From positions 1 to 62,791 of the forward strand of contig JAGRGP010000018.1 in the NCBI GenBank assembly GCA_020445415.1: a DNA stretch of 62,791 nucleotides. Reading direction: 5' to 3'. The translations under genes and the position numbers were made by a program. This stretch comes from Gammaproteobacteria bacterium (GTDB lineage: Bacteria; Pseudomonadota; Gammaproteobacteria; Chromatiales; Chromatiaceae). The notes beneath the pieces are model-generated. The model saw only the letters and a list, made by a program, of their open reading frames with translations, had not been told where the DNA came from and did not search any database. Positions 8,464 to 19,638 of this stretch are shown here, piece after piece (positions within the stretch are counted from its first letter, which is position 1; each line of letters begins with the position of its first letter).

Positions 8464-10356
8464 TTACCCCTCGCCATCGAGTAACGACTCCAACGCCTCC
8501 CACCGAGCATAACTGCTGGCTAGAACGGTCTCCAGCGAACTGAGCCGCGTGTTCATCTCGTTGATTTGCCCGCCCTCGGAGCGATAGAAATCCGGGTCGG
8601 CCATGATTGCCTGGACGGCCTCAAGTTCCGCTTCCAACGACTCTATTTTTTTGGGCAGCTCGGCCAGCTCCCTCTGATCCTTGTAGCTCAGCTTCTTGGG
8701 TCGAGTAGCCGGCCTCGGATTGGAAACTCGGGGCTTCACTGGCGGGTCAATGGCTGGTGGTTTACGTTGCCGCAGCCAATCGTCATAACCACCCACGTAC
8801 TCCGCAACCCGCCCATCACCCTCAAGGACCAGGGTGCTGGTTACCACGCGATTGAGAAAGAATCTGTCGTGACTGACCAAGAGCAGCGTCCCCTCATACT
8901 CCATCAGCAGCTCCTCTAAGAGCTCCAGGGTTTCCATATCCAAATCGTTGGTAGGCTCGTCTAGCACCAACACATTGGCGGGCCGAGCAAATAATTTGGC
9001 CAGCAGCAATCGGTTACGCTCACCGCCGGAGAGTGCCTTGACGGGCTGGCGGGCACGGTCCGGCGTGAATAGGAAATCCTGCAGGTAACTGATAACGTGC
9101 TTTGGCTGGCCACCGATCACCACCTTGTCGCTGCCCTCGGCCAAATTGTCGGCCACGCTCTTCTCCGCGTCCAAGGCGACCCGCATTTGATCGAAATAGG
9201 CAATCTCCAACCGGGTACCCAGTCGCACCGTCCCGGTATCCGGCGCCAGACGCCCCAGTAACAGATTGAGTAGAGTGCTTTTACCGGCTCCGTTGGGGCC
9301 GATAACCCCGATCCGGTCACCCCGCAAGATGGTGGTGGAAAACCGACTTATTACTGGCAGCCGGTCCCAACGATAGGATATATCCACAACCTCGGCCACC
9401 AGCTTGCCTGAACTCCCGGCGTCCTGCAGCGACATCCGAACTTGGCCCGCCTGTTCACGCCGCCTGGCGCGGGCTTCCCGCATCGCCTCTAACGCCCGCA
9501 CCCTTCCTTCGTTGCGGGTACGACGTGCCTTGATCCCCTGGCGAATCCAAATTTCCTCCTGGGCAAGGCGTTTGTCAAACCGTTGATTGAGCTTTTCCTC
9601 ACCATTCAACTGCGCTTCCTTACGCCGCTGATAATTGGCATAGTCCCCCGGCCAGTCGTATAGCAGTCCACGGTCGAGTTCAATGATGCGAGACGCCAGA
9701 CGCTGGAGAAACATCCGGTCGTGGGTGACAAACAGCACTGCCCCCGGGTAACCGAGCAGAAACCCTTCCAGCCAATCGATGGATTCGATATCCAGATGGT
9801 TGGTGGGTTCATCCAAGAGCAGTAGATCGGGCTCTACCACCAATGCCCGGGCCAGCAACACCCGGCGTTTCAGCCCCCCGGAAAGTGCCGCGAAGGGTGC
9901 ATCCGCATCCAGCGACAACCGGGAGATCACCGCCTCAGTGCGTTGCTCGGTCTGCCAACCATCCGCAGCCTCTAGTTGCTGCTGCATCTCGGCCAGTGCA
10001 GCCAGGCGCGTCTTGTCGGCTCCTGAGGCAAGTTCGGTGGCGAGCCGGTGGTAACTCCGCACTATCTCGCCGAGTGGTCCAAGACCCGACGCCACCACAT
10101 CGAACACCGAGCCGCCGATTCCCTCGGGTATCTCCTGGGTCAGGTGGGCTACCCGCGCACCCTGCTGGATCGCCCGCTCGCCCTCGTCGGGCTGCAGTTC
10201 CCCCGCAATGAGCCTCAGCAAGGTAGATTTTCCGGCACCGTTACGGCCAAGCAGGCAGGCCCGCTCTCCATTTTCCACGGACAAAGACACACCGTCCAAC
10301 AGATTATCGGGCCCGCCAAACCCCAGGTGTATCGCTTTTAGGGAAAGAAGTGGCAT
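8464..10356 (-). CDS. uup: ABC-F ATPase Uup
   Basis: This 630-residue soluble protein has two nucleotide-binding domains: Walker A GRNGAGKST and GPNGAGKST, signatures ALSGGLKRRV and ALSGGERNRL, and Walker B LLLLDEPTNHLD and VLVLDEPTNDLD. A charged linker lies between them and a C-terminal coiled coil (about 560-630) typical of Uup. ABC-F proteins act on the ribosome. Uup is also linked to suppression of transposon precise excision and to DNA branch processing. I placed the start at the ATG at 10356. A TTG three codons upstream (10365) has an AGG at better spacing and is a possible alternative. Confidence 0.93.
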   Translation of the reverse strand: MPLLSLKAIHLGFGGPDNLLDGVSLSVENGERACLLGRNGAGKSTLLRLIAGELQPDEGERAIQQGARVAHLTQEIPEGIGGSVFDVVASGLGPLGEIVRSYHRLATELASGADKTRLAALAEMQQQLEAADGWQTEQRTEAVISRLSLDADAPFAALSGGLKRRVLLARALVVEPDLLLLDEPTNHLDIESIDWLEGFLLGYPGAVLFVTHDRMFLQRLASRIIELDRGLLYDWPGDYANYQRRKEAQLNGEEKLNQRFDKRLAQEEIWIRQGIKARRTRNEGRVRALEAMREARARRREQAGQVRMSLQDAGSSGKLVAEVVDISYRWDRLPVISRFSTTILRGDRIGVIGPNGAGKSTLLNLLLGRLAPDTGTVRLGTRLEIAYFDQMRVALDAEKSVADNLAEGSDKVVIGGQPKHVISYLQDFLFTPDRARQPVKALSGGERNRLLLAKLFARPANVLVLDEPTNDLDMETLELLEELLMEYEGTLLLVSHDRFFLNRVVTSTLVLEGDGRVAEYVGGYDDWLRQRKPPAIDPPVKPRVSNPRPATRPKKLSYKDQRELAELPKKIESLEAELEAVQAIMADPDFYRSEGGQINEMNTRLSSLETVLASSYARWEALESLLDGEG

Positions 10357-10566
10357 CGCGATCAAATAGACCTAACGTTAAACCTTAGCGCTATGATACC
10401 AGTGCGCGGCGCTTCTTGGCGGAATCAGAGAGTCCCCGACCCAACCGGCCGCGAAACGGGAATCGGTACTGGCGGTCACCGCCCCTGTGTGTGAACATTA
10501 CCCAGCGGGCAAAGCTGTCCGGCACCAGAACCTTGTGGCGCGAGGCTAATGACTCGGGAGTGAATC

Positions 10567-11928
10567 GTGAAAACCAAGATACTGTTAAAAGAAGAAGATA
10601 TGCCAACCCATTGGTACAACGTCATGGCGGATATGCCAAACCCGCCGGCGCCACCACTGGGGCCGGACGGCAAGCCGGTGGGACCGGAAGCACTGGCGGC
10701 GATATTTCCCCCTGCCCTGATCGAGCAGGAGATGAGCGCAGAGCGATGGATTCCCATACCAGAGGATATCCGTGACGTGTTGCGCCTATGGCGCCCCTCC
10801 CCACTGTACCGGGCCCACCGCCTGGAACAGGCGTTAAACACGCCAGCCAAGATTTTCTATAAGAACGAAGCGGTCAGCCCCGCCGGATCTCATAAACCCA
10901 ATACGGCTGTGGCACAGGCCTACTACAATCGGGAAGCGGGTATCAAACGCCTCACCACCGAGACTGGAGCGGGCCAGTGGGGCTGCTCCCTGGCCTTGGC
11001 GGGGCAGCTGTTTGGGCTGGAAGTTCGGGTATTCATGGTAAAAGTGAGCTACCACCAAAAACCCTACCGTCGCTCTATGATGCAAACATGGGGGGCCAAC
11101 GTGTTCGCCAGCCCCTCGGAAATCACCAACTCCGGTCGTACCATACTCGCACGAGATCCCGAGTCTGACGGATCGTTGGGCATTGCCATCTCCGAAGCGG
11201 TGGAGGAAGCCGCAGGCCGTGAAGACACAAATTACGCCTTGGGATCGGTACTCAATCATGTGCTGCTACACCAGACCATTATCGGTGAAGAGGCGAAGAA
11301 GCAGCTGGAGATGGTCGGCGAGTACCCCGATATGGTCTTCGCCCCCTGCGGTGGCGGTTCGAACTTTGGCGGCATCGCCTTTCCGTTCTTTGCCGATAAG
11401 GCAGCGGGAAAAGAAATAGCGCTGGTAGCAGTCGAACCAACCTCTTGTCCAACGCTGACCAAGGGAGTGTATGCTTACGATTTTGGGGATGCCATCGGCC
11501 TAACACCCCTTCTCAAAATGTACACTTTAGGACATGATTTCATGCCACCGGGCATCCATGCCGGGGGACTCAGGTATCATGGTGATTCAGCCTTGGTAAG
11601 CCAGCTCCATTACGAGGGATTGGTAGACGCCCTCGCGGTACCCCAAATCGAAACCTTTGAAGCGGGGGTATTATTTGCCCGCAACGAAGGAATTGTCCCG
11701 GCCCCTGAGTCAACTCACGCGATTGCTGCCGTGGTGAGGGAAGCGAAGCGCTGCGCCGAAACCGGAGAGCCCAAGACCCTGCTATTCAATCTCTCGGGTC
11801 ATGGCCACTTCGATATGGCCTCCTATGACCGTTTCTTCGCCGGGGAGCTTAGAGACTACGACTATCCTGACGAGGCAATCCAGGAATCCCTCAAGCACCT
11901 GCCGAAGGTTAAGTTCGATATGGGTTGA
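10567..11928 (+). CDS. TrpB2-type tryptophan synthase beta chain
   Basis: This PLP enzyme has 453 residues, longer than the TrpB1 of trpAB operons, and belongs to the TrpB2 group. The Schiff-base lysine is K110 in [18 protein letters not shown] and the phosphate-binding CGGGSNFGG are also present. TrpB2 condenses indole (or possibly phosphoserine-derived intermediates) with serine and is usually not paired with TrpA; no trpA lies nearby. The start is GTG with GGGAG eight bases upstream. It is followed at once by an Fnr-like regulator whose start overlaps its stop, an arrangement that hints at redox-linked expression (inference). Confidence 0.92.
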   Translation: MKTKILLKEEDMPTHWYNVMADMPNPPAPPLGPDGKPVGPEALAAIFPPALIEQEMSAERWIPIPEDIRDVLRLWRPSPLYRAHRLEQALNTPAKIFYKNEAVSPAGSHKPNTAVAQAYYNREAGIKRLTTETGAGQWGCSLALAGQLFGLEVRVFMVKVSYHQKPYRRSMMQTWGANVFASPSEITNSGRTILARDPESDGSLGIAISEAVEEAAGREDTNYALGSVLNHVLLHQTIIGEEAKKQLEMVGEYPDMVFAPCGGGSNFGGIAFPFFADKAAGKEIALVAVEPTSCPTLTKGVYAYDFGDAIGLTPLLKMYTLGHDFMPPGIHAGGLRYHGDSALVSQLHYEGLVDALAVPQIETFEAGVLFARNEGIVPAPESTHAIAAVVREAKRCAETGEPKTLLFNLSGHGHFDMASYDRFFAGELRDYDYPDEAIQESLKHLPKVKFDMG

Positions 11929-12638
11929 AGGTGAAAAAATTCATCTCTGACAAGGAGGCCTGGGAGGGACACGCGGACTGCCTGAGTTGCACGTTACGTA
12001 ACTCAGTGCTGTTCGCGGGTCTCGAAGAAAAGGATTTCGACCAGATTCACCATCCCATTGATCTCTACAATCTCCCCCCAGGTGCCGTGTTATACCGGGC
12101 GGGAGATCGGGGAGACCGCATGTTCACCATTCGCACGGGCATACTGAAACTGGTTCAGTACCTGCCCGACGGGACCCAGCGCATCGTGCGGCTGTTGCGG
12201 GCAACTGACGTGACTGGATTGGAGACCTTGCTGAGTCAGGAGTACCAGCACGACGCCGTGGTATTGCAAACGGCTCAGGCCTGTAGCCTGCCGGTGACCG
12301 TGGTGCAGGCACTGTCCCAGACCAATCCGGTGCTTCACAAAGAGCTGCTGAATCGCTGGCAAAAGGCACTTAAAGAGGCAGACGCCTGGTTGACCGAACT
12401 CTCCACGGGCTCTGCCAAGCAGCGTATTGCCCGTTTGCTCCTGCGCCTGGTGAGCGATGAGAGAACCAGTGAGTGCTCCCTGTTCTCCCGGGAAGACATT
12501 GGTGCCATGCTTGGCATTACCACGGAGACCGCGAGCCGCACGATTGCCGATTTCAAGCGCAAAAGCCTCCTGATCGAAACCCAGCCCAACAGCTTTCTGC
12601 TGGATATTCGTAATCTGGAACAAATCGCGGAGGGATAG
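11925..12638 (+). CDS. Crp/Fnr-family transcriptional regulator, Fnr-like with three cysteines
   Basis: This 237-residue protein has an N-terminal cysteine pair C19-x2-C22, a cNMP-like beta roll (about 30-140), a dimer helix and a C-terminal HTH. The recognition helix carries T-E-T-A-S-R, the E-x-x-S-R pattern of Fnr that reads TTGAT half sites. Aligning to E. coli Fnr, C20, C23 and C122 have counterparts (C19, C22, C120), but C29 is Val28. It may bind an altered Fe-S cluster or sense something else. The TTG at 11925 overlaps the trpB2 stop; a GTG at 11931 is the alternative start. Confidence 0.88.
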   Translation: MKVKKFISDKEAWEGHADCLSCTLRNSVLFAGLEEKDFDQIHHPIDLYNLPPGAVLYRAGDRGDRMFTIRTGILKLVQYLPDGTQRIVRLLRATDVTGLETLLSQEYQHDAVVLQTAQACSLPVTVVQALSQTNPVLHKELLNRWQKALKEADAWLTELSTGSAKQRIARLLLRLVSDERTSECSLFSREDIGAMLGITTETASRTIADFKRKSLLIETQPNSFLLDIRNLEQIAEG

Positions 12639-12653
12639 ACAACATCATCCGCT

Positions 12654-12675
12654 CGCATTGAGAATTTTCAATGCG
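12654..12675 (+). terminator. Hairpin after the Fnr-like gene (weak terminator)
   Basis: CGCATTGA (12654-12661), loop GAATTT, TCAATGCG (12668-12675): a perfect 8-bp stem 16 bases after the stop. It is followed only by GTTTCAT, not a real T tract, so termination would be weak. Confidence 0.45.
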
Positions 12676-12814
12676 GTTTCATCCCCCTTGGCTTAACCTT
12701 CCATAAAATAGGGAAAAGATCGTAGCAGCGGCAACTTCTCGAGTTTCCGGCCCATAACCGGCGAGTGTTTAATCTTTTTAGGCTCTTTTCGATCCCGATA
12801 AAAGGAATCCTGCC

Positions 12815-13225
12815 ATGAAGCAACGTCTGCTCCATGAGACCTACCCGGTCTATGTGCTGGAAGTTGAACGACGCGAAACAAACCTGCATACCGTGGATGA
12901 GATACTGGCTTGTTTAAAACGCCAAATTGACGCCGATGAGGCGGCACTGTACATCGCCACTTACGATCATTATGGCCATACCCGCAGTCTAAAGAACGGA
13001 CAGATCGCTGAAGGCATTCTCGATGCCAAGAGTATCGTCTTTTGTTTTGGCATCACCTTGCCGGATCCCCAGGTGATGGCGGTTCGTCCACGTTCTATCG
13101 GTGTGGCGGAAACCTGGGAGGGATTCGTTATCTCCTTCGTGGAGGCACCCATGCCGGTCGCCAACATTGCCATGGAGAACTGGGCCAAATCGCTGGTCGA
13201 CCGCCCAGTTGCGATGCTGGGTTAG
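12815..13225 (+). CDS. Conserved small protein (DUF6858-like)
   Basis: This is a 136-residue soluble protein with a family-like core: DEILACLKRQIDAD, ATYDHYGHT, FCFGITLPDPQVMAVRPRSIGVAE and ISFVEAPMPVAN. From memory it matches DUF6858, but I could not run a search. It has no catalytic motif I can interpret; H- and C-containing patches (YDHYGH, CFG) are the most conserved-looking. AAGGA lies eight bases before the ATG. It is separated from the Fnr-like gene by a hairpin and 176 bases, so it may have its own promoter. Confidence 0.7.
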   Translation: MKQRLLHETYPVYVLEVERRETNLHTVDEILACLKRQIDADEAALYIATYDHYGHTRSLKNGQIAEGILDAKSIVFCFGITLPDPQVMAVRPRSIGVAETWEGFVISFVEAPMPVANIAMENWAKSLVDRPVAMLG

Positions 13226-13244
13226 GTGGGCGATAAATTACCCG

Positions 13245-14471
13245 TCAGCCATAGCGGCGTACCACGTAACGCTCGACTATCGCCTGAAATTCCTGGGCGA
13301 TCCGATCGCCTTTGAGGGTCACGGTCTTCTGGCCATCTTCGTAGACCGGCGCCACCGGAACCTCGCCGGTCCCAGGCAGACTGATACCGATATCCGCATG
13401 CTTGCTTTCACCTGGACCGTTGACCACACAACCCATAACCGCCACCGTCATGCTCTCCACGCCTGGATAGCGCGACGACCACGCGGGCATCTGCAACCTG
13501 AGGTAACGCTGGATGTCCTGCGCCAACTGCTGAAACAAGGTACTGCTGGTACGTCCACAACCTGGACAGGCCACTACCATTGGGGCAAAGGAGCGCATGC
13601 CCATGGACTGCAGAATCTCTTGGGCAACCTGCACCTCCTGAGTACGGCTACCCCCCGGCTCGGGAGTAAGTGAGACGCGAATAGTGTCCCCTATCCCCTC
13701 TTGTAGCAGTACCGCTAGTGCGGCGGTAGAAGCAACGATACCCTTTGACCCCATACCTGCTTCGGTCAGCCCCAAATGCAATGCGTAATCACAGCGCCGT
13801 GCCAGCTCACGATAAACGCCAATCAGATCCTGTACCCCACTCATCTTGCAAGAGAGTAGGATCCGGTCATGCGCCAACCCCAATTCCTCGGCCCGGCGGG
13901 CACTATCCAATGCCGAGGTCACCAGGATCTCTCGGATGACCTCCTCATTTCCCCGGGGACTGGGTAGACGGGCATTCTCATCCATCATCCGCGCCACCAA
14001 CTCCTGATCCATCGAACCCCAGTTAACACCGATCCGCACCGCCTTTTCAAAACGGCAAGCGGCCTCGATCAAGGTGGCAAATCGCAGGTCTCGACTGGCG
14101 CCTCGGCCCACGTTCCCCGGATTGATCCGGTATTTGGACAACGCCTCTCCACAGGCGGGATATTTCTCCAGGAGCTTGTGTCCGTTAAAGTGGAAATCCC
14201 CTACTAGCGGTACCGCGCAGCCAATCCGGTCCAACGCCTCTCGGATGGCCGGAACCGCTGCCGCGGCCTGCTCCGAGTTAACGGTTATCCGCACCAACTC
14301 CGAACCGGCCCGGGCCAGTTCTGTCACCTGTCTCACGGTGGCGGGCAGATCCGCGGTATCGGTGTTGGTCATGGACTGGATTACCACCGGCGATCCACCG
14401 CCCACCTGGACGCCATCGATCACTACCCGGGTAGTGGGGTGTCGTCTGATGGGAGTAGTTAGCACGGCCAA
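13245..14471 (-). CDS. ispG: 4-hydroxy-3-methylbut-2-enyl-diphosphate synthase IspG (GcpE)
   Basis: Converts MEcPP to HMBPP in the MEP isoprenoid pathway, using a [4Fe-4S] cluster and reduced ferredoxin or flavodoxin. The 408 residues contain a TIM-barrel half with IQSMTNTDT near residue 32, and cluster ligands C302-P-G-C305 and C348 followed by NGPGE355, whose Glu is the fourth ligand. It carries the longer version found in many beta/gammaproteobacteria (E. coli has about 370). It is convergent with the DUF6858-like gene (19 bases apart) and appears monocistronic. Confidence 0.96.
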   Translation of the reverse strand: MAVLTTPIRRHPTTRVVIDGVQVGGGSPVVIQSMTNTDTADLPATVRQVTELARAGSELVRITVNSEQAAAAVPAIREALDRIGCAVPLVGDFHFNGHKLLEKYPACGEALSKYRINPGNVGRGASRDLRFATLIEAACRFEKAVRIGVNWGSMDQELVARMMDENARLPSPRGNEEVIREILVTSALDSARRAEELGLAHDRILLSCKMSGVQDLIGVYRELARRCDYALHLGLTEAGMGSKGIVASTAALAVLLQEGIGDTIRVSLTPEPGGSRTQEVQVAQEILQSMGMRSFAPMVVACPGCGRTSSTLFQQLAQDIQRYLRLQMPAWSSRYPGVESMTVAVMGCVVNGPGESKHADIGISLPGTGEVPVAPVYEDGQKTVTLKGDRIAQEFQAIVERYVVRRYG

Positions 14472-14517
14472 GCGCTGAGTTGCTGATCCTGTACCATTTC
14501 CACTTCAGTATGTTCCA

Positions 14518-15999
14518 CTAACTGTTATCTCCGTTTCGATCGCCGTCCAGCGAGGAAGGTCCCGATACTCCGAGGGTGGACGCCGCGCTGGCTACCGCCG
14601 GCTGCAGAGGTGAGGGAGTAAGTTGGCCATACAGGTGCACATCGCGCTGAGGAAAAGGAATCGAGATCCCGTCCGCGTCGAATCGTTCCTTGACAGTACG
14701 GGTGATGTCCCAATACACCGTCCAGTAATCACCGGTTTTTACCCAGGGACGGCAAATAAAGTTTACCGATGAGTCCCCCAATTCGTTAAGCTGTATGACA
14801 GGCTCCGGTGTCTTGAGAACTAACGGATGGCTGGTAACCACCTCTTCCAGAACCCGTTGTACCTGGTGAATGTCATCGTCGTAGCCAATCCCGAATACCA
14901 TATCCACCCGCCGCTCGCTGCTTCCGGTCGCATTGGTGATCACGTTACCCCAGATTGAGTTATTGGGAACGATTGTCAACTTGTTGTCGAATGTCATGAT
15001 GGTGGTAGTCATCAGGGTCATGGACCTCACCTTCCCGACCACTCCCGACACATCCACGGCATCACCCACATCGAACGGCTTGTACAACATGATCATCAGC
15101 CCACTTGCGAAATTGCTGAGGGTATTCTGGAGGGCAAAGGCCACGATGAAGCCAGCGGCACCGATGACTGCCAACAGCGGAGCGATGTTGATGTCCATCG
15201 CCGCGAGGCCGACCAATATACCAAGCACAATCATGACCCTGCGCACGCTGGTAACGACGAAATGCCTAAAGATCATCGAGGTGTTGCCGGCAAACGACAA
15301 CGCCTTTTCAGTGGCTCTGCTTAACAGACCACCCAGCACCCAGAACACGGCGACGGCCACCAGAAACAGGATGATGTACTTGGCCCAGCGCACACCGCCC
15401 TCTTTGGACACCAACCAACTCGTGATAACTCCCCAGGTTGCGCCGGCATCGGACACATCAACTTTCAGGCCGCTGACCGCATTGATGTAGCGACGATAGG
15501 GCAGTACTTGGTCCAACTCCTTACCCTCTGAGGTAAGGCCAATCTTTTCGTTGATGTTCGCGAGTACCAGGTTGAGCCGGTCCACGACCTCCGTCCTGGC
15601 TTCCTGCAACTTGGCAACCTTGTCGAGCATCTCGGCCTTCTGATTTGCTCCACTTTCGCCGTGCTTAGCTTCACTGGTTGACGACGCTTCCGGCAGCGCA
15701 GCCTTATTGGCTGATTGCTCCTGTTTCTTATTGCGTTTCACCTCGAGTTCAGCCTGGTTGAGATCGGATACCGCCTGTTTCAACAGTCCCAGCCAGCCAT
15801 CAGCCTCGACCATTAATTCATCGCTGGTCATGTGGTCGACCATAAGCTCCAACTCGTCCAACGGAATTTGGGGATTGTTGATCGTCTGGGGAGTTGGCTG
15901 AGCGTCCTCGGTGGCATCCCCGGTTTCCGCGGCAATAACATAACCACAACACCACAACAAAAACCCAAATACTGCAGCTAACGAGATGTATCGGCGCAT
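14518..15999 (-). CDS. MscS-family mechanosensitive channel (medium size)
   Basis: This 493-residue protein has a signal peptide (about 1-24), a periplasmic region with a charged coiled coil (about 45-150), membrane helices at about 210-225, 250-270 and 280-300, and the MscS pore/beta domain. The pore helix and exit are visible as GAAGFIVAFALQN...NFASGLMIM, then KPFDVGDAVDV and VPNNSIWGNVITN. It probably releases solutes on hypo-osmotic shock. The C-terminal tail after HLYGQL is Ser/Pro-rich. It lies 46 bases downstream of ispG on the same strand. Confidence 0.92.
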   Translation of the reverse strand: MRRYISLAAVFGFLLWCCGYVIAAETGDATEDAQPTPQTINNPQIPLDELELMVDHMTSDELMVEADGWLGLLKQAVSDLNQAELEVKRNKKQEQSANKAALPEASSTSEAKHGESGANQKAEMLDKVAKLQEARTEVVDRLNLVLANINEKIGLTSEGKELDQVLPYRRYINAVSGLKVDVSDAGATWGVITSWLVSKEGGVRWAKYIILFLVAVAVFWVLGGLLSRATEKALSFAGNTSMIFRHFVVTSVRRVMIVLGILVGLAAMDINIAPLLAVIGAAGFIVAFALQNTLSNFASGLMIMLYKPFDVGDAVDVSGVVGKVRSMTLMTTTIMTFDNKLTIVPNNSIWGNVITNATGSSERRVDMVFGIGYDDDIHQVQRVLEEVVTSHPLVLKTPEPVIQLNELGDSSVNFICRPWVKTGDYWTVYWDITRTVKERFDADGISIPFPQRDVHLYGQLTPSPLQPAVASAASTLGVSGPSSLDGDRNGDNS

Positions 16000-16066
16000 A
16001 GTCTTTCCTCAACAATTCATGGCTTTCGCTCACGGCAGGCGCTGAGGTTACCCTATCCTTAGCGCG

Positions 16067-16090
16067 AAAAAAACCCGGCGCTTGGCCGGG
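16067..16090 (-). terminator. Rho-independent terminator of sqr
   Basis: On the minus strand the stem CCCGGC / GCCGGG with loop CAAGC (plus 16074-16090) is followed by seven T residues (16073-16067). It lies about 60 bases past the sqr stop codon. Confidence 0.85.
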
Positions 16091-16151
16091 CGTGGGACTG
16101 TTACGCAATCCCGTTACGGTAAAATTGGCGCCACCCTGTTATCGATAGAAG

Positions 16152-17465
<1,314 letters not shown>

Positions 17466-17604
17466 TTAGTGAAACATTGTCCGAAGTCTTCCCCGGGCCA
17501 TGGGCCTTATTATCAGTTTTTTATTTACTTTTTATTAATCGGCTGCCAACTACTGAATAGCCGCCAAAGATACCTGTGAGTTAAAAAAAAATAAAGCTAA
17601 TTAA

Positions 17605-18102
17605 TCATTTAATTTGGCTATTTGTTGTTTTCATTGAAAGTTGCGCGAGCAGACAGTTAGATTGCCCAACAGACGGGAATAGTCCCATAACCGAGCGGCG
17701 ATAAGATGCAGTACCATCCCCTCCCACTGCACCCTCACCATCCACCCCCAACAACCACGACTTCAGCAGGATGGTTCCCTGAGGTTCCGCCAATCGCTTC
17801 CAAACCACCAGGTTAATCTGCCCGGTTCCGCCCGCCAATGATCCTAATACCCCTGCCGCAGCCAGCACCTGAAGGTCCATCCGATGCAGCATTGAACGAC
17901 GCGCGAGATCATCCACTGAACCAAAAGGAGCCTCGGTGAGAGCCCGCACCACACCGGCAAACGAGCATTTATCGGTGACGGCCAACACCCGGTAACCCTG
18001 CTCATGGGCACGGCTTACCAGTTTCCAGATGAGGGCCGCATGCAGAAAGCTGAGATTGAAACGGCAGTGAAGTTCTGCGTAGCCGCCTTCGGGCACGAGC
18101 AT
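17605..18102 (-). pseudogene. dnaE2: Decayed dnaE2 (error-prone DNA polymerase III alpha)
   Basis: The open frame of 165 residues is a mosaic of DnaE2 ends. Residues 1-53 match its PHP N-terminus (YAELHCRFNLSFL, AVTDKCSFAGVVRA). It jumps directly to the late region APFGSVDDLARR...LAAAGVLGSLAG and then to the C-terminal OB domain (GQINLVVWKRLAE, LLGVDGE). DnaE2 normally has over 1000 residues, so the whole polymerase core is deleted. A one-base G insertion near 17732-17734 shifts the frame. In the shifted frame the authentic ending continues (VLHLIAARLWDYSRLLGNL) to a TGA at 17631-17633. No imuA or imuB is present. The upstream LexA box is intact. Confidence 0.88.
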
Positions 18103-18110
18103 CGTCTCTA

Positions 18111-18130
18111 TACTGTTCTTAAATACAGCA
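18111..18130 (-). promoter_or_regulatory. LexA (SOS) box upstream of the dnaE2 remnant
   Basis: TACTGTTCTTAAATACAGCA contains a perfect CTGT-N8-ACAG core with TA flank, matching the E. coli-type SOS box. It begins eight bases from the remnant's ATG and lies between it and the divergent HAD gene, whose start is 85 bases away on the other side. Confidence 0.85.
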
Positions 18131-18214
18131 AGACGTATCCACCGTCATATGGTATACGGCAGTTTTAAGCTGCCCGGGACACTACGCTCCCTATCCCAAT
18201 GGAGACCATAAATA

Positions 18215-18871
18215 GTGTCCCCAGGTGTTAATATCGCCGCATTAGTATTCGATCTCGGAAACGTGATCGTGGGTATCGACTTCGACCGTGTGTTCCGTGC
18301 CTGGGGCGATCACGCCGGAGTACCCGCCCACGAGATCAAGGCGGCCTTTTCCTTTGACGCCGCCTATTGTGCCCATGAGCGTGGCGAACTTAGCATCATA
18401 GAATATTGCCGCTCGTTGCGCGCAACCCTCGGCCTGAGCATATCCGATCGGCAGCTCATCGACGGCTGGAGCAAAATCTTCACCGGAGCGGTACCGGGGG
18501 TTGCGGCCCTGCTAAGCCGGGTGGACCGCAGCGTCCCTCGTTACATTTTCAGCAACTCAAACCAAACCCACTACTGCCAGTGGATCCACGAGTATGCCAC
18601 TCTGCTGAAAGACTTTCGGCGGGTCTTCGTCTCTTCCGAACTGGGTTGCCGCAAACCCGAATCCGTGGCGTTCAACCGAGTCTTGTCAGCGATTGAAGTA
18701 TCGCCCGAGCGGGTTATGTTCTTCGATGACACTAAAGAAAACGCCGACGCCGCGCTGCGGTTAGGAATGGTTTCGGTCCAGGTACGGTCTCTTAGAGACA
18801 TCGAGACCGGATTAGCAAAAGCAGGATTAATCCCCCGCGCCGATCAACTCTCCACGACCAGATCGCGGTAA
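18215..18871 (+). CDS. HAD-superfamily phosphatase (YihX-like)
   Basis: This 218-residue cytoplasmic hydrolase has HAD motif I FDLGNV (nucleophile Asp), motif II FSNSN, motif III lysine in CRKPES and motif IV FFDDTKEN. The stretch FDLGNVIVGIDFDRVF with the spacing that follows resembles E. coli YihX (alpha-D-glucose-1-phosphate phosphatase). As in that family, the usual second Asp of motif I is Gly. The start is GTG with GGAG about ten bases upstream. The 3' end overlaps the opposing DUF2189 gene by 28 bases. The actual substrate is not determinable. Confidence 0.85.
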   Translation: MSPGVNIAALVFDLGNVIVGIDFDRVFRAWGDHAGVPAHEIKAAFSFDAAYCAHERGELSIIEYCRSLRATLGLSISDRQLIDGWSKIFTGAVPGVAALLSRVDRSVPRYIFSNSNQTHYCQWIHEYATLLKDFRRVFVSSELGCRKPESVAFNRVLSAIEVSPERVMFFDDTKENADAALRLGMVSVQVRSLRDIETGLAKAGLIPRADQLSTTRSR

Positions 18872-19638
18872 GCGTGCCAGGTCGCGTAGCCGATCAACGG
18901 CATAATCACTACCAAGCCAAAGAAAAAGGTAACCAGTCCGATACCCGTAAACATTACGATCAGCGATGCCCAGAGGGCGAGCGGTCTGGGATTCTTCTTG
19001 ACGGCGGCAACACTGGTCTCAATGGCGGTGAGTGCATCTACTTGGCGTTCCAACAGCATGGGCACCGAAACTACGCTGATACAGAAAACCGCCATCGCGA
19101 ACAAGCTACCCGTGAACATGCCCATAAACAGGAATACAGGGCTATTTCCGGACAGAAAGAGGACGTTGACCAAGTTATCCAATTTGGGCGTAATCCCACT
19201 GTAGAAGATGGCAAATACCAGATTGGCCGTCATCATCCAGCACAGCATCAGCAGTAGGAGAATCAGCCCCATAACCAAAAGGTTGAAAGGATTCGCCCGC
19301 CAGGCTCCACAGGTCTGTAGGATGTCCGGAGTCAGGTCCAGTTCAAGGCGGCGGCTAACATCGTACAAACCCATCGCCAACAGCGGCGCGATCAAGAAAA
19401 AGCCCGCTACCAAGGGGGGGACCAGAAAAAAACGGTCGCTGGAGTACGACCAAATTACAAGCAGATAGCTGACGGCGACAAACATAGAACCAAAAAAAAA
19501 GCTCACTCCTGGCGCCCGTTTTAAATCACTCCAGCCCGCGGATATCCACCGCCACGGATGATCCAGGGTAACTTCCCTAACCGAACCCGGGATATCCGAT
19601 ATTTCATCCCCTACGGTAGTCACTTTCTCCACCTCCAC
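18844..19638 (-). CDS. DUF2189 integral membrane protein
   Basis: This 264-residue inner-membrane protein has about six hydrophobic segments: around 47-63, 73-92, 117-140, 160-185, 225-243 and 244-255. The cytoplasmic N-terminus ends VTLDHPWRWISAGWSDL, and DVSRRLE follows the second helix. This layout fits DUF2189, a family often found near cytochrome c oxidase genes in proteobacteria. Function is unknown. It ends inside the HAD gene on the opposite strand (28-base overlap) and is divergent from the DUF2244/cox genes. Confidence 0.8.
   Translation of the reverse strand: MEVEKVTTVGDEISDIPGSVREVTLDHPWRWISAGWSDLKRAPGVSFFFGSMFVAVSYLLVIWSYSSDRFFLVPPLVAGFFLIAPLLAMGLYDVSRRLELDLTPDILQTCGAWRANPFNLLVMGLILLLLMLCWMMTANLVFAIFYSGITPKLDNLVNVLFLSGNSPVFLFMGMFTGSLFAMAVFCISVVSVPMLLERQVDALTAIETSVAAVKKNPRPLALWASLIVMFTGIGLVTFFFGLVVIMPLIGYATWHAYRDLVVES

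Noticed and set aside
17583-17620. AT-rich weak hairpin and T tract after the dnaE2 remnant on minus
   Set aside because: The stem is only five A/T pairs; in this AT-rich stretch it cannot be distinguished from chance.
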